From NCBI RefSeq assembly GCF_000204055.1, contig NW_006768794.1:754423-818422 (forward strand): a stretch of 64,000 nt of DNA, written 5' to 3'. Numbering within the stretch: position 1 is the first letter of the stretch; every line of letters begins with the position of its first letter. Below the pieces are notes generated by a model. That model had not been told where the DNA came from and made no database searches. It saw nothing but the letters and a program-made list of their open reading frames with translations. The stretch comes from Melampsora larici-populina 98AG31 (lineage: Eukaryota; Basidiomycota; Pucciniomycetes; Pucciniales; Melampsoraceae). The translations under genes and the position numbers were made by a program. Shown here piece after piece: positions 20,054 through 29,456 of this stretch.

Positions 20054-20830
20054 TCATCGTCTGTTCTCATTATCGTCATTCGAAGGTCTGGAAAAGGCTT
20101 GTTGAATTGGGTCGGGTGAAGCTTGACTTGGCTGTCGTGGTAAGGTTTGTTCGGCCATCACTGGTGATGATTCTACCAAGGCTTGAGCCGCTCCCGTATC
20201 AATTAATTGTTGATTTCGGGGGCCTGCTGGTGTCGGCGTCGTAGCATGGTTCCAATACGCAGCGAAAGGGTTGTTAGACCCCGCGCTCCGAGCCGTATTG
20301 GGTGATCGTTCAATTGCGAGACGTGAAACTGTTCGTTCCAGAGCGTCGAGTCGTTCACAATCAACCGCTGAGGCCTGAGCTTTCGCCTCCCATTCAGACT
20401 TCTCCTGTTGCAACTGGTTTATCTTCAACTGCAAGGTATTGATAATATCATCTTGAGTCATAGCGTCGGTGTTCTGAATCTCGCTAACGCGTCGCGAGGA
20501 TTCAGCTGGCGATTGTTGCATAGGCGTATGAACAAATCCTCCCGGTACTACAGGTGTTGCCAGGTGTGCTTGATGGAAAAATTCGCGAACTATCCGCGCG
20601 TCCGGGGTAAGAGTAGGTTCTGGTTGGATTACTGAAGTCAAAGTATGTGATGACGAGGGAATGATTGTTCGAATGGTTTTTTCGGGCGTGTCAACGTCGT
20701 CTCCCTCGATTGGCCAATTGTAACGGGGCGGTGCAGGTGCAGGTGGTGATTCAACAGGTTCAGATGATTGGAATTTTCGTAGAAAGATATCAGGATTTGG
20801 GCAAAAGTTGCTGGGCAGATTGAATGGCAT
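20054..20830 (-). CDS. gag: Gag N-terminal protein of element B
   Basis: 258 codons from ATG 20,830 to TGA. Pro/Ser/Thr-rich with a coiled-coil segment (LQLKINQLQQEKSEWEAKAQ, around residues 130-175). It shares no obvious sequence with gag of element A, but plays the same positional role: it precedes the capsid domain and is separated from it by a single in-frame stop. No zinc knuckle is visible. Confidence 0.7.
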   Translation of the reverse strand: MPFNLPSNFCPNPDIFLRKFQSSEPVESPPAPAPPRYNWPIEGDDVDTPEKTIRTIIPSSSHTLTSVIQPEPTLTPDARIVREFFHQAHLATPVVPGGFVHTPMQQSPAESSRRVSEIQNTDAMTQDDIINTLQLKINQLQQEKSEWEAKAQASAVDCERLDALERTVSRLAIERSPNTARSAGSNNPFAAYWNHATTPTPAGPRNQQLIDTGAAQALVESSPVMAEQTLPRQPSQASPDPIQQAFSRPSNDDNENRR

Positions 20831-20934
20831 AAGAGAAAAATTTGGTTGTCGTTCAAGTTGTCAGGATGTCAAGTCAAAAGCAAGTTGTCAAGAGAAGAAT
20901 AAGGTTGTGAGGACCAGATAAAAAAAGTGCAAGG

Positions 20935-21369
20935 TCAGGATGAGCCCCGACCCCCGAATGCCGGGACTGGGCTGCCCGGCCCACCGACTTTTTTTCAAAA
21001 GTCAGAACGAGGACCGACCCCGGTATTCCCCGAGCTTTTTCTGGCTCATAGGTCAAGCCCGGCTCCCGTACCCTGACCCCCGACGAACTACCAAATCCCC
21101 GGGAAATTACGGGGATCCCCGAGTCCCCGGCTATTTCCGGCAGAAACCGCTGAGCACAACCTCTCCCAAGCGTGTATTTATCCGCTTTTTACAGCTTGAT
21201 TTTTCCTCGGGTTCCCCGAGGAGAGTCACTTTCTTTTGACTCTCAGAACGACTCCCGGGCCCGATAATCCCCGCGGTTCTGCGACCCTTCGAAGGCCAGA
21301 ACGACCCCCCGACCCGACGGGCTGTCCCGCGGGTATCCCCGATTTGGCGGGTCTCGGGGCTCATCCTGA
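20935..21369. mobile_element. hAT-type MITE, copy 1
   Basis: GC-rich 435-bp element in the leader of element B, with 16-bp perfect terminal inverted repeats TCAGGATGAGCCCCGA and an 8-bp target duplication GTGCAAGG (20,927-20,934 and 21,370-21,377). It has no convincing coding capacity. Related to the element at 25,083-25,397. Confidence 0.88.
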
Positions 21370-21387
21370 GTGCAAGGTTCCTAGTAA

Positions 21388-21642
21388 GAACCTTCACCAA
21401 ACTCTCGAAAGCTCTCACGGTGGTTCTGTAACCAGTGGAAACGTATCTAGAACTCTTGTCTGCGTTACAATTACGGTACTCAAAGCTACATAGTTACACG
21501 TATATAGTTGTCGTATATACTTTTTTTTGGTGGGGAAAATAAAACGAATATACTTTTGGAACCTTCACCAAACTCTCGAAAGCTCTCACGGTGGTTCTGT
21601 AACCACTGGAAACGTATCTAGAACTCTTGTCTGCGTTACAAT
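21388..21642. repeat. 84-bp direct repeat, two copies
   Basis: 21,388-21,471 and 21,559-21,642 are identical except for one or two bases (GAACCTTCACCAAACTCTCG ... CTGCGTTACAAT) and are 87 bp apart. They lie in the 5' region of element B and may belong to its LTR or leader. Confidence 0.8.
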
Positions 21643-22090
21643 GTGTCTAGCTAGCTCCAGTCGGGGTTTGTCAAGAACATAAACAACAATCAGAACAATG
21701 TATAAATGAAATAAGATAGAATGATAATAACTCTTACCTAGCTCCAGTCGGGGTTCGTGAAGAGAAGAGAACCCAACGTGGAGCCAGGGCTAGTTGTGAG
21801 TAAGCAAGAGCAACCTGTCTAAACCCATGGTATATGTATCCTTACAATGAGTTATGCCTTCCGCAGGCTTTATCCCTTAGCTGAGAAGCCTGAGGGAGGG
21901 CTAGCCCATCTGCTCAGGTCATCTCAGGCCCTCCAATGCTCAGCTTGCACAGTCAAGTGACCAAATCTGATTGAGCGTTGAGAGACCCAGATGAAAAAAT
22001 TCTATCATATTGATTTGTCATCTTTCTCCTTTTTCTTTTCAAATTCATATGATTCACTTTTTTATACTAATCTCTTTGATTTTTTTGAAT
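21643..22090. other. Non-coding stretch with a short direct repeat
   Basis: Contains AGCTCCAGTCGGGGTT twice (about 21,654 and 21,741). Otherwise no gene or clear element boundary; it may hold the 5' LTR of element B. Confidence 0.4.
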
Positions 22091-22301
22091 AGATACAGCC
22101 ATTCCGATATTGCTTGTTGCTCCGTTTTGAAAAAGAAAAAGTTGAAACCTAAGTTTTTACTTGATAAAACTTCAAACTCAGCTGTAATTCAAGGCAATAC
22201 AGCCAAACTTCACGTTTCAACCGGTTAAAACTTAGGTTTCGAGCTCACAAATTTTTTCTTTTCAAAAGGGTGCGACAAGCAATATCGGAATGGCTGTATC
22301 T
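22091..22301. mobile_element. Foldback MITE (211 bp)
   Basis: Nearly the whole segment is palindromic. Ends read AGATACAGCCATTCCGATAT and its inverse, with arms of about 47 bp and a second inner inverted pair (GAAACCTAAGTTTT). No unambiguous target duplication was seen. Confidence 0.75.
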
Positions 22302-22310
22302 GTTTATTGA

Positions 22311-22634
22311 ACTTGACCATCCAGAAGTTGCTGACTGAGCATTTTGTAGTTTACACAATTATCCATTCAATAAAAAGCATCAATTTATTGTTATTTGTTT
22401 TACTGAAGTTGAACGTTACTCATTTGTACCTGATGTCTTTGTTCCGCCTGTACTTGAAGAATATAAACCATGTGGTCATTTTGTGAGTTGGCTTGCTGAT
22501 CCACAAACCTGTGATCAAATGATTTTATATCAAGGTGAAGATGTCAAAGTTGCGAGGCATGGTAGGAATAATGTACCTAAAGTGGCTCACACTACAAAAA
22601 TAATGCATTTTTCCAAGGTGAAAAATGCTTGAGT
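22311..22634 (+). pseudogene. Fragment of an unidentified protein
   Basis: A frame read from 22,311 has one TGA (22,336-22,338) and then about 98 open codons with protein-like composition (VICFTEVERYSFVPDVFVPP, FVSWLADPQTCDQM). There is no start codon and the 3' end runs into the inverted-repeat element at 22,591. It is probably a relic exon. Family not recognised. Confidence 0.4.
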
Positions 22635-22772
22635 TTAATGCACAAAATGATTAATAAAGCAGAATTAATGCAGAAAAATGCAGACTTAATGCAGACTCAA
22701 TGCATCTTTGATTATTTTGTAAAATAAATGTAATCATTTTTCACCTTGGGAAAATACATTATATTTGCAATG
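22591..22772. mobile_element. Small imperfect TIR element
   Basis: Ends ACTACAAAAATAATGCATTT and, inverted, CATTGCAAATATAATGTATT, each followed by CCAAGGTGAAAAATG, an inverted match of about 35 bp. TCAC occurs on both outer flanks. The CACTACAAAAA end is reminiscent of CACTA elements, but size and divergence do not allow a firm class. Confidence 0.55.
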
Positions 22773-23442
22773 TCACAAGCAAACAGTTTGTAGACTTCTA
22801 CTTCTCATGCATTATAAAGCTTCTGATCTGGGGAATTTTTGTGGGCATATAAATGGATTGAAGTGTACATGGCCGGGTCCCATGAGGGTACTATTCTTGC
22901 TACTACTCATACTCAAGGAGTAGCACTTTGGGGTGGAGATAATCTTGATTGAACTCATTGAATATACCATCCAAAGGTCAAAGTGATCAAATTTTGCCCT
23001 ATGGAAAATTATCTTGTGACTTAGTCCGATCAATTCACTTTCAGTGGATTCCATGAAATCTCAAACCCCCCTTCAGTGGCATTCAAAAAATCCCAAACAT
23101 GCCCAGTGAGGCCACCTTTAGTGGCCAACAGGTTTGATGGGAAGGCATGTGAGTCATTGAATAGAACATTAATCAATTGAGTGGTTGTTTTCAAAGTTGG
23201 AAATGATTGGTTTGTAAACTTTTGAGAGTTCTGTGAGGTAATGGGTGTAGAATTGAAGAATATGGAAGTTTGTGATACAATTGTGTGTTGAAGTTTTAAT
23301 AATCAATATGTAACAATTCAAATTACACATTTCACACAATAGACATTTTAAAACTTATGTTATTATTCCTTTATCCTTTACTTAATATTGCATATGTAGC
23401 TTTGTACGTTGTTTTAGGTTTAATGTTGTTTTATCACTTTTC
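22773..23442. other. Spacer without recognised genes
   Basis: No feature beyond a short repeated phrase around 23,040-23,120 (CAGTGGCATTC, TTTAGTGGCC). Nothing coding is supported. Confidence 0.4.
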
Positions 23443-23981
23443 TTAACCTATGTACCGTTTGAGAACAATACTGATAAACCTGGAAGAGCAGCGAATGGAG
23501 TCTTCTTTCCTCATCCAAGATTTTCTACTTTCTTCTTGGGTGAAAGGTGAGTTGACTCCGTTCGTGAGATTGAATAGGTTCATAAGGTTCTGTTTCTGAA
23601 CCATATTCATCCCTGCTCTGACAGGTGAGTTGACTCCGTTTGTGGGATTGAATAGGTTCATAAGGTTCTGTTTCTGAACCATATTCATCCCTGCTCTGAC
23701 AGATTTGTAACATTGTGCACAATGGTATCTGCGCTCTTTGATTTGTGTAAACATGGAGAATTATATTCTGTATGCACATGCAATCAACTTGGGACTTTGA
23801 TGTCCAAATGTTTCTCCACAGACCATCTAAAATTTGGCTTTGTCTGTGAAATTTCACTTTCTCCAGGGGAAATAGATTTTTCCAAATACCACTTTTTGCA
23901 AACATTAATAGGGCGGTTCAAGTCAAGAGTTGCGATCCACCTGCTTGCAGAGTTGCAATCAGTCTTTTTAGGGTTGTCCAA
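23443..23981 (-). pseudogene. Gene fragment with an in-frame 78-bp tandem duplication
   Basis: The minus strand has protein-like frames. One (from about 23,905) reads WKNLFPLEKVKFHRQSQILD, then VDCMCIQN and VYTNQRAQIPLC, then two copies of a 26-residue unit containing SRDEYGSETEPYEPIQSH. The unit is a tandem duplication (23,547-23,624 and 23,625-23,702) and, being 78 bp, keeps the frame. A second frame is open over the same stretch. It resembles transposon-associated fungal proteins, but no family could be confirmed and no full gene is present. Confidence 0.35.
23547..23702. repeat. 78-bp tandem duplication
   Basis: Two adjacent units, each starting GTGAGTTGACTCCGTT and ending CATCCCTGCTCTGACAG, differing at two positions. 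Confidence 0.92.
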
Positions 23982-24373
23982 TCCTTAAAAATACTGATTG
24001 CGCAGTTACAAACGCACTTAAATTTAGGTTTTATGACTTTGTATCTTCAGGTACACCGTCTCCCAATGCGCTTTTTTTTGTTTCTTTTTTAACGTCTCTT
24101 GTTTTTGTCAGGAAATATTTTTTTTCATCAATTTGTTTTAATGAAAGGATGTCTCTGAGGCACCCCGAGAGACTTGTGAAGTGTTCGATCATGTGATTAT
24201 GTAGTATAAGACAGATAAAATGACTTCTTTTTACCAAAAACCGTTAGGATCCAGGAACACCCAAAAGACACCAAAAGATACAAAAAGTATTTTTTTTGCC
24301 TTTCGTGCCTGATTTTTTTCTGATGCCATGGTGGAGATTTATAAATTTCAAGACAACTTAGCAGATCGCAAAT

Positions 24374-24403
24374 CGGTGAACCACCTCTAAAGGTGGTTCA
24401 CCG
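24374..24403. repeat. Perfect 13-bp hairpin
   Basis: CGGTGAACCACCT, a short loop, then AGGTGGTTCACCG, in otherwise featureless DNA (23,982-24,538). It could be the core of a small foldback element or a transcript-end structure. Confidence 0.7.
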
Positions 24404-24538
24404 TCTTTAATTTTTACTTATAATTTAAAGGCCCTGAACACAACGTAAAACTTAAAAAAGGGCTGTAAAAGGACTACTTGAACCGCCTTAATGTCTGCAA
24501 AAATATGTTTGTAAAAATACATGCTCCCATCTTTTATT

Positions 24539-24943
24539 AGGGGGTGTCAAGTTTGATTTTTTATAACAAAAGAAATAATGAAACAGCTAAGTTTTTATGT
24601 TATAACTCAAAAAAAACTTAGCTGTGGTTGTATAATAACTGGTAAACCATGATCAAGGTTTTTTTTACATTTTTGCCTCGATCATCCACCTGGTGAGGTG
24701 AAAACTGCTGGTAAAAGGATGCAAGGTTGTCCTTGCATCCGCTATCAAGCCCACCGTGTCTGAGAGCGAATCAGTCAAGGTGAGCTCTTTGATCAAATGT
24801 TGTAAACATAAATTGTTTATGTTTTACAAAAACGGGATACATAAACCTTCTCCCGTTTCTGTAAACTTTGTGTAAATTTATGCTACAGCAGGAAAGGTTT
24901 TTTATGGTTTTTACCGTAAAAAGACTCAAACTTGACACCCCCT
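24539..24943. mobile_element. MITE with 18-bp TIRs (405 bp)
   Basis: Terminal inverted repeats AGGGGGTGTCAAGTTTGA, perfect over 18 bp, flanked by ATT on both sides (3-bp duplication). It contains inner hairpins (CAGCTAAGTTTTT / AAAAAACTTAGCTG). No ORF. Confidence 0.82.
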
Positions 24944-25082
24944 ATTCTCAACAATGTTCTTTACCTTTGACTGTAAATTTCCCCTAAAAAATTTAAATCC
25001 AACAAATTCCCACACTGGATCTTGCAACCCAAGCCGCAGGGTGGGACTTACACCTAACTTTTACACAGAAAAAGGTCAGGAA

Positions 25083-25397
25083 TCAGACTGAGCCCTGAAA
25101 CCAATGTCCTGAGGGTTCCCCAAGTCCCGAACCCTTGGGGTGCGGGCTTGGTCACCTTTTTTGGGGCCCCGTAGGGTTTGGGGGCGGAGGGGCCTAGTCA
25201 TCAAACCCCCAATCTTATCTGCAGGAACCCCCTGCTTCACGCGGGTTTTAGGCATGTGGGATAGGGGTCGGGGGGCCTTTTGGAAGCTGGGTTTCAATTG
25301 GGTCAGGTAGGGTTCAGGCGCAGAGGGGCCTACTGGGTATTGGTTTGGGGTGCGGGTAGGCCATTACCTGTGTTGTTTGGGTTGGGGCTCAGGCTGA
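25083..25397. mobile_element. hAT-type MITE, copy 2
   Basis: 315 bp, GC-rich. Ends TCAGACTGAGCCCTGA and, inverted, TCAGCCTGAGCCCCAA, diverged versions of the 20,935 element. An 8-bp duplication GTCAGGAA (25,075-25,082 and 25,398-25,405) proves the insertion. It landed at the very edge of the palindromic element at 25,401-25,802. Confidence 0.86.
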
Positions 25398-25400
25398 GTC

Positions 25401-25802
25401 AGGAACAAGAGTTTGGCTGGGGATGCCCTTGCAAGCCTTCTGTACCATCTTTTTACTGAGGAATCCTACCAGAACCATAACGAACATTGTGTGTGGTTCA
25501 GGTTGCCACATGCACAATGTACACTAATTTGTTTCCCAAGTAAGTTGCATCCTTCTTGCCTAAAAAGCTCCCCAAAGGTTGGCTCCCAACAGCAGACAGC
25601 ACATGTAACTTTTCTCTTGAGCCCTAGATGAGTAGTTGTGACCCAATCTTTGAGGGATGTACTTACAAAAAGAAATCTACTTCCTTGGGGTATGCATTGT
25701 GTGCAATGCACAATGTTCATCATGAGTTTGGTAGGCTTTCTCAGTAAAAGGAAGATACAGAAGGCTTGCAATGACATCCCCAGAAAAACTCTTGTTCCTA
25801 AA
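25401..25802. mobile_element. Palindromic long-TIR element
   Basis: AGGAACAAGAGTTT...at the left and its inverse at the right. Arms match for at least 70 bp (CTGGGGATG, TTGCAAGCCTTCTGTA, TTTTACTGAG) and weakly for about 180 bp, so almost the whole element folds back. A target duplication is not recognisable because of the MITE at its left tip. Confidence 0.72.
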
Positions 25803-26040
25803 CTGTGCCTGCCTGCAAGTTGGGCATAAGTTTGCAAGCAACAGTGTGGGAATTGGTCAAGTTTACCAAAAAAATGACTTTTCTTTTCTACAAGTCTTCA
25901 CTGACAAATTGCCATTGTAAGGTTTATTTTGGAAAAAGTGACTCTTTTCCTGAATGGTAGAGGTTGGAAATCTCACCAAAGTTTGTGCTTGAAAGGTCTC
26001 AAAGTTTGATTTGAGATGGAGATTTCATTTGGAAACAAAG
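25803..26040. other. Spacer
   Basis: No gene, repeat or signal recognised. Confidence 0.4.
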
Positions 26041-27960
26041 CAGATGTTGGATTAACACAAGCCCTCTCTGTGCGGCCACATCTGTGCGTCTCACAGAGGG
26101 ACTTGCAACTGATCTTGAAACTGATCTTGAAATCCTGGCACCAAGACTCCAAGGATTAAGTTGTCTTAACTCATTTTTGCTTGTTCCTCTTTTCCTCATT
26201 ACTTGCAGACCAAGTTTTGCAGCATCACTTTGTACACATCCTGATATGCTCATATCTTAGATATCATCAGTGACATGGCCAGCAAAATGGTTTGAAGATT
26301 TTAAGTTGCTTTACTCATGTTGTGGGTACAGCGCAAGAAGCGCAAAAAGCGCAAAAAGTGCAAAAAAGTCCACCAAAAAGTTGCACCTGGTAGCGCCCCA
26401 AATCTTCAAAATGTGTAGGGGCGCCCCACAGTTAGTCCGTGGGTTTTTTTCAGTTCAGTCACCCATCTCCATCAGAAATGCATGAGGAGGACTCTGAGGA
26501 GTGTCCTTCATCATGTTATTGAGATATTGGTCCAACATTCTACCTTACTCTGAGATGTTGTCACTTGACAGACAGAGTCTTGTCCAAAAGATGTACTAAG
26601 CAACTCGCTGTAAGATTTTCATGCGTACAGAGTCACAGTTGACTTCCTTCGCCTGTGATATCTCTTGCAATCTACCTTGCAATCAATGACTAGAATTCTT
26701 TTATTGGCAACTATGTATCTGCTGGCACTGTAGTACTGGCCTCTGCTGATCTAGAAGTTTTTTTACTTTTTTCTACTTTTTTGGGGGCAAAGGGCATGCC
26801 TGACGCGCCCCACTGGCGCCCGCGCCAGTCCAATGCAGTATTTTTGCGCCTGGGCGCGCCTCTTCCAAAAAGGATGTGCCCACAACATGACACTTTACAT
26901 TGTGAATAGAGGCTGTACGGCACCACCTCTCTCTTTACAGGGTAGACATAAAGCTTGAAAAGTAACCTCAAGATTTTCAAAATGAAGCTTTTTCCCGGTT
27001 GATCAAGTAGGACATATGTACAAGGTTATTCTGAATAACTTTTCCCGCAGCGCAAAGGGTTGTTTATCAGTGAGGAAAGTGGGAAACAGTGAAAAATGAC
27101 TTGAGAGGAATTAATCCTTGTAGTCTCCATGCCAAAATTTCGTGAGCAAGCTCTGCAAGGCGTGTGGCCGTGGCCGCGCAGAGACAAACTTAACAAATGT
27201 GGGATACAAAGTGGAAGCCAGGCACGTGCCCAGAATTATTTTGGCAGTAAATTTTGATTTTCTGGGCAAAAGTCCGGGCCCAGAATTTAAATTTACTGCC
27301 AAAAAAAATCTGGGCACAAAGCCGGGAACGTGCCCGGCTTCTACTTTGTATCCCGTAAAAGTCCCTCGCCAAAGGCCCAAGCCCCAGCAAGGGACTTACT
27401 GCATAAAACGGAATCCTGGTGCGAGAAGTAGCCTGTATTGGCTCAAAAAACACTACTTTGCATTCTTTGATTTGTTCCTAAATAAACAGGTCTTGGAGGT
27501 ACGCAAAAGGATGATGGCAAATATTCATTACATATGAGCCAATTGCAAGCTCCCCTAAATCTGGTCTGGAACTTGGGCTACTGGGGAATCAAAAATGGGT
27601 CTGTTTTCATTTTTCAGCAGCAGCGAGCCGGCTCAAAGCCTGTATTTCTCAGAAAGCGGTCAAAATGATTGATCTTCAACTACTCAAAAAGATAACTTCC
27701 CAGCAAGATAGAAAGGAGGTTGCAAGTGGTACATATGTAATGGTCCCTTGCCATTTTCTTCTTTCTTTGTTGCAAGACATGTTTATTGAGAGAGAAAAAA
27801 ACAAACAGATGTAGAGAATTTGGAGCAAATACAGCTCACTTCTCACGCCAGGATTCCAGTTCATGCGGTAAGTCCCTCGCTGGGGCTCGGGCCTCTGGCA
27901 AGGGACTTTGTTAAGTTTGGCGCAGAGAGGGCTTTTTTTTTGAGGGCTTGTGTTATTAAG
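26041..27960. mobile_element. Composite palindromic element(s) with nested insertion
   Basis: Three inverted pairs nest around a common centre or overlap: GATTAACACAAGCCCTC (26,051) with its inverse near 27,945; CATGTTGTGGG (26,316) with its inverse near 26,883, both beside GCGC-rich blocks; and 27,180-27,500 with 27,760-27,925 (CTTAACAAA...GTCCCT, GGCCCAAGCCCCAGC, GGAATCCTGG). The last pair is a long-TIR element whose left arm is itself split by the foldback MITE at 27,201-27,354. No transposase is visible. Exact boundaries of the layers are uncertain. Confidence 0.6.
27201..27354. mobile_element. Foldback MITE nested in another element's TIR
   Basis: 154 bp, almost fully palindromic (GGGATACAAAGTGGAAGCC ... 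GGCTTCTACTTTGTATCCC; inner GGCAGTAAATTT / AAATTTACTGCC). It separates CTTAACAAA from GTCCCTCGCC, which are adjacent in the inverted copy of this sequence at 27,895-27,920, so it inserted after the host element. Confidence 0.8.
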
Positions 27961-28030
27961 CAGATTTAACGTAGTAGACTGAGAAGAACTTGCATACGTT
28001 AAGGGAGAGTGTCATTTCTGGGAAGAAAGT

Positions 28031-28637
28031 TACAGTAGATTTCATAAAGGTTGAAATCGAGGTTTTTTGGAAATCGAAAGGTGGCCCATGCGCCACCTGT
28101 GACAGGTCTCAAATATGCATACCAGATCGATGAACATACAGTAGCAAGACTTTCAACAACCCCAACTGTTCAATTGTTTGGTGGCGCAGTGGTCAAGAGC
28201 TGTGATTGGGTGGTGCAACTTTGATGTGACTCCCGTGTTTGACTCATTGCCCTATCTTTTTTACCACCGTTTTTTTGCCTAGAATCAACGATGAAATGGC
28301 AACAAGCAAATGCGAGCAACCAAAACCAGCATAGCTTTCCCATTCTTTTAGTTTATGACAACAAGCAAAGCAAATATGAAAAACTTGTCAAAACTCGTGA
28401 TGACATAAAAGAAAGTCACTCGGGCTCGAACTCAAAAATGTGCGCCTTGTGAGGGTGTGCATACCCATGTAGAGGGCATTCATCCAACCATGTGCCAGAG
28501 GTTCTTTTGAGTGAATGTGTCTATACTGTCTATGTCAGCATTTTGGTATGCATATTTGAGACCTGTCACAGGTGGCGCACGGTCCACCTCTCGATTTTCA
28601 AAAAACCTCGATTTCAACCTTTATGAAATTGACTGTA
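28031..28637. mobile_element. Inverted-repeat element with tRNA-like interior
   Basis: Arms of about 95 bp (TACAGT.GATTTCATAAAGGT to GACAGGTCTCAAATATGCAT) face each other at 28,031-28,126 and 28,543-28,637. Inside, 28,184-28,252 carries TGGCGCAGTGG, matching the polymerase III A box, followed by a weak B-box-like GTGTTTGACTC. On the other strand GAGTTCGAGCCC (28,420-28,431) matches a B box. It may be a foldback element that picked up a SINE or tRNA relic. Confidence 0.6.
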
Positions 28638-29240
28638 CAAAGAACATCGTCTCGAAACTCCTCCATGTCTCCTCGAGCAGTGTGCGTACTTCTAACGTGT
28701 TGATTCAAAAGACTGCGATCGTCACTGCGATGTAAGGTCTGCCCACGTCTTTGACTTGGTCTTGCCTCCTTTAATGAACTCCAGATTACAAGATGTAGAT
28801 CGGAATATTGAGCTCTAAATATGTGCTCAATTTCAAGGGTAAGAAGGGCACATTTGATATTCAAGTGGTCAGCCTGTCTGAAGTGAATGTGGGTAACAGG
28901 GTTTTCGGACCAAGTAAGCAATACTCATAATTACTTTCGTCCGAGTATCATGCTCGATACCAGTTACTAAATGAAGTGAGTATGATTCTTTCCTCAACGT
29001 GGGTTCTCCTGGGAAGATGAAGTAATTCGATCCCAACTTGAACAGCCGTCGATTGATGCTGATGACTTCGATGCTCCCTCAAGGCACTAACGCAGTAGAC
29101 CCATGTCACTTTCTTCAACAGGGTACCCTTCTGATGACAGGCTGGACCCATTTTACGAACTTTGCGCGCTAGGTCTGGTGGCACGAAGGACATCACGTTG
29201 CTCACTGGTGCTATTAGTGCAAATTGAACACCACTTTCAA
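28638..29240 (-). other. Spacer with uncertain minus-strand ORFs
   Basis: Two minus-strand frames (28,598-28,921 and 28,948-29,256, about 100 codons each) have fairly protein-like composition (for example VGIELLHLPRRTHVEERI), but no recognisable domain, start context or splice pattern. They could be relic exons; not called as a gene. Confidence 0.25.
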
Positions 29241-29243
29241 ACC

Positions 29244-29252
29244 TATAAAAAG
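29244..29252 (+). promoter_or_regulatory. TATA box of the 29,457 gene
   Basis: TATAAAAAG 205 bp upstream of the ATG, followed by a C/T-rich leader (CATCATCATTCCACATCACC). Confidence 0.5.
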
Positions 29253-29456
29253 TCACAGGTGTGTTAGTCTTCTACCATCATCATTCCACATCACCTCTTC
29301 CCAAGCAACAAGCATAGTTCTTTTGTTTTCGCATCACTTGACTTCTTAGTACCTGGCTGGACTATATCATTCGAACTTCTTTTTTTGATTGTTGATAACA
29401 TCTGTGATAAATTTTCATCCAACTTGAAACTCCACCTACTTCGTCTCCATTACAAA

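Larger units (their letters stand above)
16113..20830 (-). mobile_element. Ty3 element B (5' part; integrase cut by element A)
   Basis: A second Ty3 retrotransposon, read on the minus strand from gag at 20,830 to the middle of integrase at 16,113, where the LTR of element A begins. Three in-frame stops separate or interrupt its single frame: TGA 20,054-20,056, TAG 16,997-16,999 and the truncation itself. LTRs could not be delimited because the 3' half is outside the window. The leader at 20,831-21,650 carries a MITE and an 84-bp direct repeat. Confidence 0.88.

Noticed and set aside
21131..21493. Overlapping ORFs on both strands around 21,200
   Set aside because: They are within or across the GC-rich MITE 20,935-21,369; no domain, no conserved start.
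23547..23702. CRISPR-like array
   Set aside because: Two directly adjacent 78-bp units without spacers, in a eukaryotic context: a plain tandem duplication.
23525..23981. KDZ (CxC-type) transposase gene
   Set aside because: Tone and Cys content are reminiscent of it, but no diagnostic motif is present, so only an unassigned fragment is reported.
25076..25297. Minus-strand ORF in the GC-rich stretch
   Set aside because: It lies wholly within a hAT MITE bounded by an 8-bp duplication; the open frame follows from GC-rich composition.
28184..28252. A functional tRNA gene
   Set aside because: The A box is good but the B box is degenerate, and no cloverleaf with matching acceptor stem could be drawn.
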